This document shows positions 56,895-64,000 of a stretch of DNA of 64,000 nucleotides, piece after piece (position 1 is the stretch's first letter; every line of letters starts with the position of its first letter). The DNA is from Rhodospirillales bacterium (lineage in GTDB: Bacteria; Pseudomonadota; Alphaproteobacteria; Acetobacterales; Acetobacteraceae), in the NCBI GenBank assembly GCA_017304945.1, contig JAFKLG010000077.1, positions 1 to 64,000 on the forward strand, in the 5' to 3' direction. A program made the translations under genes and the position numbers. The notes under the pieces are model-generated. The model was not told the origin of the DNA, ran no database searches, and was given only the letters and a program-made list of their open reading frames with translations.

Positions 56895-57332
56895 CTACTG
56901 CTCGCTCGCTCCCGTTGCCGCGGCATCGGGGCGTCGCGCCAGAGCCCAGCCGATCGCGGCGGCGACGAAGCCCGCGGCGGCTCCGACCGCCACCGCCCAG
57001 CGCGGGCCGAAGCTGTCCGCAATGCGCCCGACGAGCGGGGCCCCCACGGGTTGCCCGCCCAGCGCGACCGTCAGCAGCAGCGCCATGACGCGTCCGCGCA
57101 TCCGAAGTTCGGTCGAAAGCTGGACGAGGCTCGTGATGGAGGTCGTCACCGTCTGGGACGCCGCGCCGACGACCACCATCGCCGCGCCGAAGCAGATCCA
57201 GTTCGGCATCACCGCGGCGACCGCATAGGCGCCCCCGAACACCGTCGCTCCGATCACGATCAGCGCCAGCGTGGGCCGCGTTCGCCACGCGGCAAGCAGC
57301 GCGCCGCCGACCGAGCCCATCGGCGCCATCAC
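56895..57332 (-). pseudogene. MFS transporter, C-terminal fragment only
   Basis: The 145-residue product aligns only with the last third of EntS-like major facilitator transporters: ALIVIGATVFGGAYAVAAVM, a helix with VVVGAASQTVTTSITSLVQL, the loop ELRMRGRVMALLLTVALGGQ, and a final helix pair ending IGWALARR. Full proteins have about 400 residues and twelve helices; about five remain. It starts as TGATG on the isochorismatase stop (ATG at 57329), as if the 5' part had been deleted and the rest joined. It is probably non-functional as a transporter. The neighbouring marR and isochorismatase-family genes are intact. Confidence 0.75.
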
Positions 57333-57880
57333 CGCAGCCGCGTGATCACCTCCTCCGCACTCCCGGTTTCACCGAGCCGTGGAAAAATGCGTTCGACGCT
57401 GTTTGCATGCGCCTCCGCGTTGATGTCCGTCATCGCGTCCAAGGCGAGTGCGACGTTGAAACCCAGCTCATAGGCTTGCCGCGCAGTGGATTCGACGCCG
57501 ATGCTGGTGGCCACGCCGCCGATCACGACCTGCGTGACCCCGGCGCCGCGCAACGTCTGCTCCAGCCCGGTCGCGATGAAGGCACCCCAGGTACGCTTCG
57601 TAACGACGTGATCGGACGGCTGCTGCTCGAGTTCGGGCGGGAAGCGGAGCGCCTCAGCCGGAAGTTCGCCCGTCCGTCTCCCGTGCTCGGTGCGACCGGG
57701 CGCACCACCCGCGACGTTGACGAGAACGACGGGACGCTGGCGCTCACGGAAGGCGCGCGCCAGCGCGGCAGCGCGATCAAGCACGCCCTCGATGGGCCGA
57801 AGCGTCGGGTAACCGAGCATGCCGGTCTGCAGGTCGACGAGGATGAGGGCTGACGCGGGGTCGAGCGTCGTAATCGGCAT
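57329..57880 (-). CDS. Isochorismatase family hydrolase lacking the usual cysteine
   Basis: A 183-residue protein of the cysteine hydrolase/isochorismatase fold. Asp16 (LILVDLQTGML) and Lys95 (VVTKRTWGAF) of the catalytic triad are present. The nucleophile position is Gly128 (GGVATSIGVESTARQ), where nicotinamidases and N-carbamoyl amidases have Cys; EntB/PhzD isochorismatases also lack it. The product could thus be a vinyl-ether hydrolase or another Cys-independent enzyme, not an amidase. It lies 38 nt after the marR gene and overlaps the MFS remnant. Confidence 0.85.
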   Translation of the reverse strand: MPITTLDPASALILVDLQTGMLGYPTLRPIEGVLDRAAALARAFRERQRPVVLVNVAGGAPGRTEHGRRTGELPAEALRFPPELEQQPSDHVVTKRTWGAFIATGLEQTLRGAGVTQVVIGGVATSIGVESTARQAYELGFNVALALDAMTDINAEAHANSVERIFPRLGETGSAEEVITRLR

Positions 57881-57918
57881 GAGGGATCTCCGTCGTCAGG
57901 CTTGGGGATTTCCGGGGT

Positions 57919-58377
57919 TCAACCGTCGGCGATCCGGTCGAGCAGGGCGAACGCCTGTGCGAGCACGTCCCGTTCGGAGGGATCCAACCGGCATTCGATC
58001 CGGCGGGCCAGCCAGTCCTGCCGCACGGCGCGGCCCGCCTCGACCCGCGCGCGTCCGCCGGCGGACACCGACAGCATGCTCTGCCGCCCGTCGGCTGCAT
58101 CGGGCGCGCGCTCGATCAGGCCGGCCGCTTCCAATGCAGTGACCGTTGCACCCATCGACTGGGGGCGCACGCCTTCGGCGCGGGCAAGCGCGGTGACGGT
58201 CATCGGGCCATCGCGCTCGAGCCGCTTCCAGGCGGTCGCTTGCGAAGGGGTGAGGTCGCCCGCATCGGCCTGTTCCCGCAAGCGCCGCCGTAGCTTGCTC
58301 ATGAGGAAGCGCAGCTCTGTCGCGAGCGTGGCCGGGCTTGTCGAAGGCTCGCGTGAGAGTTCGGGCATGGCGGCCAT
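57919..58377 (-). CDS. MarR family transcriptional regulator
   Basis: A 152-residue winged-helix repressor. It has a helical dimer region (LATELRFLMSKLRRRLREQA), the recognition part MTVTALARAEGVRPQSMGAT followed by VTALEAAGLIERAPDAADGR (wing with DxR), and a C-terminal dimerisation helix. MarR proteins respond to small aromatic or oxidising ligands. The first gene of the marR-isochorismatase-MFS unit, it is divergent from hutD, and a likely operator lies 34 nt upstream of its start. Targets are inferred to be its own operon. Confidence 0.92.
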   Translation of the reverse strand: MAAMPELSREPSTSPATLATELRFLMSKLRRRLREQADAGDLTPSQATAWKRLERDGPMTVTALARAEGVRPQSMGATVTALEAAGLIERAPDAADGRQSMLSVSAGGRARVEAGRAVRQDWLARRIECRLDPSERDVLAQAFALLDRIADG

Positions 58378-58410
58378 ATGGCCTCTACCACGGGAGATAA
58401 CAAGCTAAGC

Positions 58411-58429
58411 TTCGTAGGTTACCTTCGTA
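58411..58429. promoter_or_regulatory. Candidate MarR operator
   Basis: TTCGTAGGT (58411-58419) and ACCTTCGTA (58421-58429) form an inverted repeat with 7 of 9 pairs matched around one base. The stretch is AT-rich and lies between the divergent marR and hutD genes. Binding by the MarR protein is inferred. Confidence 0.5.
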
Positions 58430-58477
58430 TAATTACGCCCCTTCTCCCACATACCCCGTCCGTGGAAGAGTGGCGGC

Positions 58478-59026
58478 ATGGACGCAACCCTGATCCGCGC
58501 CGCCGGGCTGTCCGAGTCCCCCTGGCGCAACGGCGCCGGCCGAAAGGCCGATATCGCCTCCGGCCCCGGCTGGATGCTGGGGTTCGCCTGGCTCGATCGC
58601 GACGCTCCGTTCTCGGACTACGCGGGGCATGACCGCACCATCACCCTGCTGCGCGGGGCCGGGTTCCGGCTCGCACTGCCGGCCGGCGCGGAACTGACCG
58701 TTGACCGCCCCTTCGACCCGGTCGCCTTCGAAGGCGCCGGTCCGATCGCCTGCACGCTGCCGGCCGGCCCGTGCGAGGTGCTCAACGTCATCACCGCCTA
58801 TCCCGCCCTGTCGCACACGGTGCAGGTGATCGACGCGGCGCACCTCGCCCATGTCGACCCCGGCCCGCGCGTCTTCCTCGTCGTCCTCACCGGCCAGCTC
58901 GGTGCCGCGCAGGCCCGCGACACGATCGTGTTCAGCGCGCCCGCGCGGCTCGAGCCCGCGCCCGACACCCGCATCGCGGTCGTCCGCATCGAGGCGGGCG
59001 ACGCCGAGGAGGATGACGCCGAATGA
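58478..59026 (+). CDS. HutD family protein
   Basis: The 182-residue cupin-like protein matches HutD/Ves (PF05962), linked in some bacteria to histidine utilisation. It opens with PWRNGAGRKADIASGPGW, continues LGFAWLDRDAPFSDYAGHDR followed by TITLLRGAG, and has the FEGAGPIACTLPAGPCEVLN strand. Its role is not settled; a regulator of urocanate levels has been proposed for HutD. No hut genes are nearby. It overlaps the M3 peptidase by 4 nt (ATGA). Confidence 0.88.
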   Translation: MDATLIRAAGLSESPWRNGAGRKADIASGPGWMLGFAWLDRDAPFSDYAGHDRTITLLRGAGFRLALPAGAELTVDRPFDPVAFEGAGPIACTLPAGPCEVLNVITAYPALSHTVQVIDAAHLAHVDPGPRVFLVVLTGQLGAAQARDTIVFSAPARLEPAPDTRIAVVRIEAGDAEEDDAE

Positions 59027-60690
59027 CGCCACGCTTCGCCGACATCGCGCCCGCGACGCCCGACCGGGACGGGCTCGCGCAGCGCTACGCGGCCTTGCAC
59101 GCGCGGCTCGACCGCGGCGACCGGACGGCGGCGCTGGCCGACTGGGACACGCTGCGCCGCGAATACGACACCTGGAGCGCGCTCGTGCACCTGCGCTTCG
59201 CCCAGGACACCACCGATCCGGCGGCGAAGCAGGCGCGCGACTATGCGGACGCGCTCGCTCCGGAGGCGACCGAACTCGAGGTCGGCATGAAGCGCCGCCT
59301 GCTCGCCGATCAGACGGCGGTGGCGGCGATCGTCGGCGCGCATGCCGTGCGGCTGTGGGAGAGCGACGTCACCACCTTCGACCCGGCGATCAAGCCCGAC
59401 CTGGAGGAGGAGGCGAAGCTCGGCGCCCGCTACACCGAGTTGCTGGCGGGCGCGAAGATCCCGTTCCGCGGCGAGACCCTGAACCTCTCGGGTCTCGGCC
59501 CCTACGCGGAATCCCCCGACCGCGCCACGCGGCATGACGCCGAACAGGCGCGCTGGAGCTTCTTCGCCGAGAACGCGGCGGAGCTCGACCAGCTCTTCGA
59601 CGCGCTGGTGCGCGTGCGCCATCGCATGGCCCGCACCCTCGGCCTGCCGGACTACACGCCGCTCGGCTACCGCCGGCTGCGCCGCGTCGATTACGGCCCC
59701 GCGGACGTCGCCCGCTACCGCGCCCAGGTGCAGGCCCATGTCGTGCCGCTGGTCGCGCGAGAGCTGGAGGCGCGCCGCGCCATCCATGGCTGGGACCGGC
59801 TGCGCTTCTGGGACGAGGCGCTGATCGACCCCGCCGGCAACCCGGCGCCGATCGGCGGACATGACGAACTCGTCGCCGCCGCCCAGACCATGTTCGACCG
59901 GCTCCACCCGGCGCTCGGACGCTTCTACGCGATGATGCGGGACGGCGGGCTCCTCGACCTGAAGAACCGGCCCGGCAAAGCGGGCGGCGGCTTCTGCACC
60001 TCGTTCCCGAGTGCGGGCGTGCCGTTCATCTTCGCCAACTTCAACGGCACCCAGGCCGACGTCGGCGTGTTCACCCACGAGATGGGCCACGCGTTCCAGA
60101 ACTGGGAAAGCCGCCACCAGCCCAATGTCGACTATCTCTGGCCGACCATGGAATCGGCCGAGATCCACTCCATGAGCCTGGAGTTCCTCACCTATCCCGA
60201 GATCGGCCTGCTGGTGGGGGACGCGGCGGCGGAGCGTTTCCGCCGCATGCACCTGATCGGCGACCTCGCCTTCCTGCCCTACGGCGTCTGCGTCGACCAT
60301 TTCCAGCACGCGGTCTATGCCGCGCCGGACGCGACGCCGGCCGATCGGCACCGGATGTGGCAGACGCTCGAGCGGCAATACATGCCATGGACCGATTACG
60401 GTGACCTCGCCTATCCGGCCATGGGCGGGCGCTGGCAGGCCAAGCCGCACATCTACGGCTCGCCGTTCTACTACATCGACTACACGCTGGCCCTGTGCTG
60501 CGCGATGCAGTTCTGGGTGCGCGCGCGCCGCGACCCCTCGGCCGCGATGGAGACGTATGTCGCCCTGTGCGCCCGCGGCGGGTCGGCCCCGTTCCAGGAC
60601 CTGGTGCGGAGCGCGGGCCTCGTCTCCCCGTTCGCCGACGGCGCACTCGCCGACGTGGTCACCGAAGCCGCCGCCGTGCTCGGGATCTGA
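59023..60690 (+). CDS. M3 family oligoendopeptidase (PepF-like)
   Basis: A 555-residue zinc peptidase that cleaves oligopeptides in the cytoplasm. The zinc motif is HEMGHAFQNWESRH with His352, Glu353 and His356, and the third ligand Glu lies about 25 residues later in PTMESAEIHSMSLEFL. The N-terminal helical region and the closing YYIDYTLALCCAMQFWVRAR motif are typical of the PepF/M3 branch. The start at 59023 overlaps hutD. It is shorter than many 600-residue PepF enzymes but has all core motifs. Confidence 0.93.
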   Translation: MTPRFADIAPATPDRDGLAQRYAALHARLDRGDRTAALADWDTLRREYDTWSALVHLRFAQDTTDPAAKQARDYADALAPEATELEVGMKRRLLADQTAVAAIVGAHAVRLWESDVTTFDPAIKPDLEEEAKLGARYTELLAGAKIPFRGETLNLSGLGPYAESPDRATRHDAEQARWSFFAENAAELDQLFDALVRVRHRMARTLGLPDYTPLGYRRLRRVDYGPADVARYRAQVQAHVVPLVARELEARRAIHGWDRLRFWDEALIDPAGNPAPIGGHDELVAAAQTMFDRLHPALGRFYAMMRDGGLLDLKNRPGKAGGGFCTSFPSAGVPFIFANFNGTQADVGVFTHEMGHAFQNWESRHQPNVDYLWPTMESAEIHSMSLEFLTYPEIGLLVGDAAAERFRRMHLIGDLAFLPYGVCVDHFQHAVYAAPDATPADRHRMWQTLERQYMPWTDYGDLAYPAMGGRWQAKPHIYGSPFYYIDYTLALCCAMQFWVRARRDPSAAMETYVALCARGGSAPFQDLVRSAGLVSPFADGALADVVTEAAAVLGI

Positions 60691-60730
60691 TCCCGCCCGA
60701 TCGCGGCGGGATGACCCGCTCGTCCGTCAC

Positions 60731-60758
60731 TTGCCACGTTACCAATTTTTGGTATACT
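60731..60758 (+). promoter_or_regulatory. ParDE promoter with embedded operator
   Basis: TTGCCA (60731-60736) and TATACT (60753-60758) are spaced 16 nt. Between and overlapping them, TACCAA (60740-60745) and TTGGTA (60749-60754) form a perfect inverted repeat around TTT. Such placement fits autorepression by a ribbon-helix-helix antitoxin. Confidence 0.75.
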
Positions 60759-60775
60759 TGAGCCAGGAGAGGCAC

Positions 60776-61051
60776 ATGGCGAGCAAGAACACCTTGGCGA
60801 GCAAGAACACATCGGTCAGCTTGGGCGAGTACTTTACGCGCTTCGTGGACCGCCAAGTGAGCGAAGGACGCTACGGCACCGCGAGCGACGTCATGCGCGC
60901 CGGTCTGCGTCTGCTCGAGGAGCATGAAGCCAGGCTCGCGGTCCTGCGGGCAGCGTTGGCAGAGGGCGAGCGGAGTGGGATCAGCACGCGAAGCGTCGCC
61001 GATATCTGGGCCGAGGTGAAGGAAGGGCAGCCCGCCACGCCGCATGGGTGA
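60776..61051 (+). CDS. ParD-like ribbon-helix-helix antitoxin
   Basis: The 91-residue protein has a CopG/ParD fold near residues 12-55: SVSLGEYFTRFVDRQVSEGR, YGTASDVMRAGLRLLEEHE, matching the ParD/CC2985 family. The C-terminal tail (RSVADIWAEVKEG) would wrap the toxin. The N-terminus has a duplicated ASKNT (MASKNTLASKNT), from a 15-bp nucleotide duplication. AGGAGAGG precedes the start. The toxin start lies 8 nt inside its end. Confidence 0.9.
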   Translation: MASKNTLASKNTSVSLGEYFTRFVDRQVSEGRYGTASDVMRAGLRLLEEHEARLAVLRAALAEGERSGISTRSVADIWAEVKEGQPATPHG

Positions 61052-61334
61052 CTACCGACTGACCGTTGCAGCGGAGAACGACATCAGGGCGATCGCCCGC
61101 GACTCATTGCAGCGCTGGGGCATCCCTCGTGCGGAAGCCTATGTGCTCGGCCTCCACGAGACGTTCGGTCGGCTCGCGGCCTTTCCCGGACTCGGCCGCT
61201 CCGCCGACGATCTCCGGCCCGGCTATTTCCGCCTCGAGAGCGGGCGTCACGTCGTCTTCTTCGTCAAGCAGACGTCAGGTGTGCTGATCGTTCGTGTACT
61301 GCACGAGCGGATGGACTTCGCGCGGCATCTGTAG
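61044..61334 (+). CDS. ParE family toxin
   Basis: The 96-residue protein matches RelE/ParE-superfamily toxins: an RLTVAAENDIRAIARDSLQR helix pair, FPGLGRSADDLRPGYFRLES, and the final strand GVLIVRVLHERMDFARHL. The LHERMD ending is diagnostic. ParE toxins inhibit gyrase, although some relatives act differently. It is translated from within the ParD gene end. Its pairing with ParD and the shared promoter make this a complete type II module. Confidence 0.9.
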   Translation: MGDYRLTVAAENDIRAIARDSLQRWGIPRAEAYVLGLHETFGRLAAFPGLGRSADDLRPGYFRLESGRHVVFFVKQTSGVLIVRVLHERMDFARHL

Positions 61335-61415
61335 CTTACGGCCACCGGGGGCACCGGCGCGCGCCGCTACGGCGACGCACCGGCTTCCTCTCCCGACTTG
61401 CCTTCGCGGTCCGAT

Positions 61416-62462
61416 CTAGCTGTTCGGGCCGCGTTCCATCGACACCGGCTGCCAGCGCTGCAGCTTGCTGTTCATCAGCACCGCCGGGTTGACGCAGCTC
61501 ATCGGCCACTTGCCGCGCAGCACCAGCGACAGTTCCCGCCCGACATGCCGCTTGCGCGCCGGATCGAAGCGGGCAGAGGCGCTGGCGGTGTGCGCGCTCA
61601 GCGTCACGTTGTTCATCTTCAGGATCGGGTTGTTGTCGCCCGGCGGCTCGATCTCCAGCACGTCGAGGCCGGCATGGGCGATCCAGCCTTCCTCCAGCGC
61701 CTTGATCAGCGCGGCTTCCTGCACGGTGGGGCCGCGGCCGGTGTTGATGAAGATCGCCGTCTTCTTCATCAGCCGGAAGTGCTTCTCCATCAGCATGCCT
61801 TCCGCCTCGGGCGTGGCCGGCGCGTGCATGGAGACAAAGTCGGACTGGCTCAGCACCTCTTCCAGCGTGGCGGGCAGCACGCCGTGTTCGATCATGACCA
61901 GTTCCTCGATGAACGGGTCATAGGCGATCACGCGCAGGCCGAACGGCTTGGCGCGCTTCGCCACCGCGCGGGCGACGTGGCCGAACGCGATGAGGCCGAG
62001 CGTCTGGCCCATCAGGCGGGGGATTCCGAGCAGGGCGGGGCGGCCTTCGCGCCAGCGGTGTTCGCGGACCATGCGGTCCTGCTCGATGGTGCGGCGATGC
62101 GCCGACAGCAGCAGCATCATCGCGTGGTCGGCGACTTCCTCGATGAACGTATCGGGGCAGTTGGTCACCGGAATGCCGCGCGCGGTGGCGGCGACGACGT
62201 CCACGCTGTCCACGCCGACGCTGCCCAGGATGATTGCGCGGCACCGCTCCGGCAGGCCGTCGATCACCTTCTTGGTGAAGCGCATGCCCTTCGCGTAGAT
62301 CGCATCCGCGTCCTGGGCGAACTTGATGAACCCGTCTTCGTCGGTCGGGCCTTCGACGATCTCGCAGTCGATGCCTTCCAGCGGCTCCATTTCGTAGTCG
62401 TAGCCGCCGCCGGCGACGGTGAAGCTCGCGCCCGCGGGCGTGGCGATCTTGAACTTGGCCAA
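61416..62462 (-). CDS. D-2-hydroxyacid dehydrogenase family protein
   Basis: A 348-residue NAD-dependent dehydrogenase of the D-isomer-specific family. The Rossmann motif is TLGLIAFGHVARAVAKRA (GxGxxx-type, with Phe in the second gap), followed by VIAYDPF with the adenine-ribose Asp. The catalytic set includes Arg in FINTGRGPTV, Glu in GLDVLEIEPP and His in LSAHTAS. It opens with TTG at 62462, preceded by AGAGGAG, rather than an upstream ATG in unlike sequence. It is 42 nt downstream of the enolase-superfamily gene, so the two likely share a sugar- or hydroxy-acid pathway. Confidence 0.9.
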   Translation of the reverse strand: MAKFKIATPAGASFTVAGGGYDYEMEPLEGIDCEIVEGPTDEDGFIKFAQDADAIYAKGMRFTKKVIDGLPERCRAIILGSVGVDSVDVVAATARGIPVTNCPDTFIEEVADHAMMLLLSAHRRTIEQDRMVREHRWREGRPALLGIPRLMGQTLGLIAFGHVARAVAKRAKPFGLRVIAYDPFIEELVMIEHGVLPATLEEVLSQSDFVSMHAPATPEAEGMLMEKHFRLMKKTAIFINTGRGPTVQEAALIKALEEGWIAHAGLDVLEIEPPGDNNPILKMNNVTLSAHTASASARFDPARKRHVGRELSLVLRGKWPMSCVNPAVLMNSKLQRWQPVSMERGPNS

Positions 62463-62503
62463 GTGTGGTCTCCTCTTTGGCAGAACTCTCGCGATCGGTC
62501 GGA

Positions 62504-63679
62504 TCAGGACTTCGGCGGCCGCGCGCGCACGGCGCGTTCGTTCACGTCGATGCCCCAGCCGGGACCGCTGGGCAGGACGAACTGGCCCTCCTCGATGGCC
62601 GGCACCACCGTGTAGAATTCGTCGCGCCACGGGGCGCTGTCGATGTCGATTTCCATGACGCGGAAGTTGGGCACCAGCGCGCAGAACGTCGCCGAGATGG
62701 CGCTGCACAGATGGCCGTAGAAATTGTGCGGCGCCACGTTCACCTCGTGCACGTCGGCCATGGCGGCGACCTTCAGCGATTCCACCAGCCCGTTCCAGAT
62801 CACGTCGACGATCGCGACGTCCATCGCATAGGCGTCGAGGAACGGCTTGAACTCACGGCGGCCGTGCAGCGTCTCGCAGGAGGCGATCGGGCAGGGGGCG
62901 CCGCGCTTGATCTCGGCGAGCGCGGGTGCGTCGTGGGTATCGATCTCGAGCCAGGTGAGGTTCACCGGCGCGACCGCATCGGCGATCCGCTTGAACCCTT
63001 CGGTCTTGAAGTTGAAGTTGATGTCGAGATGGATGCCCATCTCCGGCCCGACCGCGTCGCGGATCGCCTGGAGCTGCGCGGCGGTGCCGTGCAGCAGCTT
63101 GTTGTCCCAGTTCAGTTCGGGCCAGCCGGGCGTGCGGCCGAAGCCGGGGATGTAGGAAGTGAGGCGGCCGTCGGCGATCGGCATGATGTTGGTCTTGAGC
63201 GCGCGGAAGCCCTGTTTCTGCACCTCCTGCGCATGGCGCGCGAGGTCGTCGTAGCTGCGCAGCTCCGCGACACCCATCAGCGCTGCGCTGCGAGCGCGGT
63301 AGGTGCCGAAATGCGACCAGTAGACCGGGATGCGGTCGCGGATGGGGCCGCCGAACAGCGCGTAGACCGGCACGCCGTAGGCCTTGCCGGCGACGTCGAG
63401 CAGCGCGTTCTCGATCGCCGCGATGGCCTGCTGGTTCAGGCCGCCGCGCGATTGGCGCGTCAGCACGTGCAGGTGCTGCGTGACCTGCTCGAACCGGCGT
63501 GGGTCGCGGCCGATCAGCACCGGCGACAGACCGCGGATCACGTCGGACAGGCCGGTGCTGCCGAAGCTCTCGCTGAACTCGGACCAGCCGACGATGCCGT
63601 CATCGGTGGTCACCTTGAGGAAGGAGAACATCCGCCAGCCGGCATCGGCCTGCAGTGTCTCCACCGACGCGATTTTCAT
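62504..63679 (-). CDS. Mandelate racemase/muconate lactonizing enzyme family protein
   Basis: A 391-residue enolase-superfamily protein, probably an acid-sugar dehydratase or racemase. The three metal ligands fit HLDINFNF (Asp), LTWLEIDTHD (Glu) and IASCETLHG (Glu). The N-terminal capping domain opens MKIASVETLQADAGWRMFSF. A Lys in RALKTNIMPI may be the second-strand base, and His in NVAPHNFYGHL the C-terminal base. It has GRTPGWPELNWDNKLL, an insert that may mark its subgroup. The reaction is not known. The partner dehydrogenase lies downstream. Confidence 0.9.
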   Translation of the reverse strand: MKIASVETLQADAGWRMFSFLKVTTDDGIVGWSEFSESFGSTGLSDVIRGLSPVLIGRDPRRFEQVTQHLHVLTRQSRGGLNQQAIAAIENALLDVAGKAYGVPVYALFGGPIRDRIPVYWSHFGTYRARSAALMGVAELRSYDDLARHAQEVQKQGFRALKTNIMPIADGRLTSYIPGFGRTPGWPELNWDNKLLHGTAAQLQAIRDAVGPEMGIHLDINFNFKTEGFKRIADAVAPVNLTWLEIDTHDAPALAEIKRGAPCPIASCETLHGRREFKPFLDAYAMDVAIVDVIWNGLVESLKVAAMADVHEVNVAPHNFYGHLCSAISATFCALVPNFRVMEIDIDSAPWRDEFYTVVPAIEEGQFVLPSGPGWGIDVNERAVRARPPKS

Positions 63680-63862
63680 GTTTCCTCCCGCGGGGCGTGA
63701 TCACGCTACCAGCGGGGTGGAGCCAAGCATGCCAGCCTCGATGGAGCAAGGCGCGGCATCGGATGATCGGTGGTGGCGTGAGGCGATGGTGCCAGCGCCG
63801 GGGCGTCATCGGCAGTGGCATCATCGTCGGAGGCGTGAGGCGCGCGATCGGGCGGGAGCGGC

Positions 63863-64000
63863 TCAGCGCTCCCCGGACGCGCAGCTCTCCGGCGGCACGC
63901 GCACCAGCAGGTGGTGGGCGGTCTCGAAAGTGGGCGGCAGCAGTGGCGTGTGGCCGCGCGGCAGCAGCAGCCAGGCATCGGCGCCGGGGGCCGCGGCGCG
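63863..64000 (-). CDS. C-terminal end of an unidentified gene (runs off the window)
   Basis: The minus-strand frame from the window edge to the TGA at 63865-63863 gives 45 residues, ADAWLLLPRGHTPLLPPTFE, then TAHHLLVRVPPES. The alternating hydrophobic and polar pattern looks like true coding sequence. Too little is present to name a family. The 183 bp between it and the enolase-superfamily gene show only GCGTGAGGCG direct repeats. Confidence 0.55.
   Translation of the reverse strand, partial: RAAAPGADAWLLLPRGHTPLLPPTFETAHHLLVRVPPESCASGER

Overview
The window is 64 kb of very GC-rich DNA from an alphaproteobacterium, most likely in the Acetobacteraceae/Rhodospirillales. This placement is inferred from gene content and style: a phasin, secDF, a bacteriophytochrome operon, Bug-type and ABC solute-binding proteins, CaiB-type CoA transferase, and dispersed GGCCGGG/CCCGGCC extragenic palindromes. 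I see no rRNA, tRNA, CRISPR array, integrase or intact insertion sequence. Most of the window is densely packed chromosomal DNA with many 1-17 nt gene overlaps.

Layout. 0.2-3.5 kb: RidA-family protein, FemAB-like acyltransferase, a HigB/HigA-type toxin-antitoxin pair and an SDR. 3.5-12.4 kb: GH15 hydrolase coupled to a Pro/Tyr-rich exported protein, then a DEAD-box helicase, glutaryl-CoA dehydrogenase and RNA m5U-methyltransferase joined by ATGA overlaps, and a PRC-barrel protein. 12.4-26.3 kb: transport and catabolic genes (three solute-binding proteins, CoA transferase, thioesterase, PEP-mutase-family enzyme, nucleoside transporter, TPP enzyme, phytanoyl-CoA dioxygenase-like protein, M20 amidohydrolase, Tag glycosylase). 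26.3-36 kb: secD-secF, an 808-bp gene-free interval with a 48-bp terminal inverted-repeat element, phasin, sseA-metC, and dnaB-alr-mlaE.

36-42 kb: a light-sensing operon of heme oxygenase (makes biliverdin), bacteriophytochrome kinase, single-domain response regulator and a REC-PAS-PAS-kinase-REC hybrid kinase. 42-50.4 kb: greB, a HAD hydrolase, a small proline-rich ORF, a penicillin-acylase-like Ntn hydrolase abutting a GH3-family acyl-amide synthetase, and a two-ring CDC48/VAT-like AAA ATPase.

50.4-53.4 kb: an accessory-looking operon of a small ORF, a dGTPase-family HD phosphohydrolase and a poly(A)-polymerase-head-type nucleotidyltransferase, overlapping by 11 and 17 nt. This is the best candidate for an undescribed system, plausibly anti-phage, but that role is inferred. 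53.4-64 kb: cytochrome c, arfB, a likely L-fucose-type sugar module (mutarotase, lactonase, aldolase), a marR-isochorismatase-truncated MFS cluster, hutD, an M3 peptidase, a ParD/ParE pair with a clear promoter/operator, and a D-2-hydroxyacid dehydrogenase with an enolase-superfamily dehydratase.
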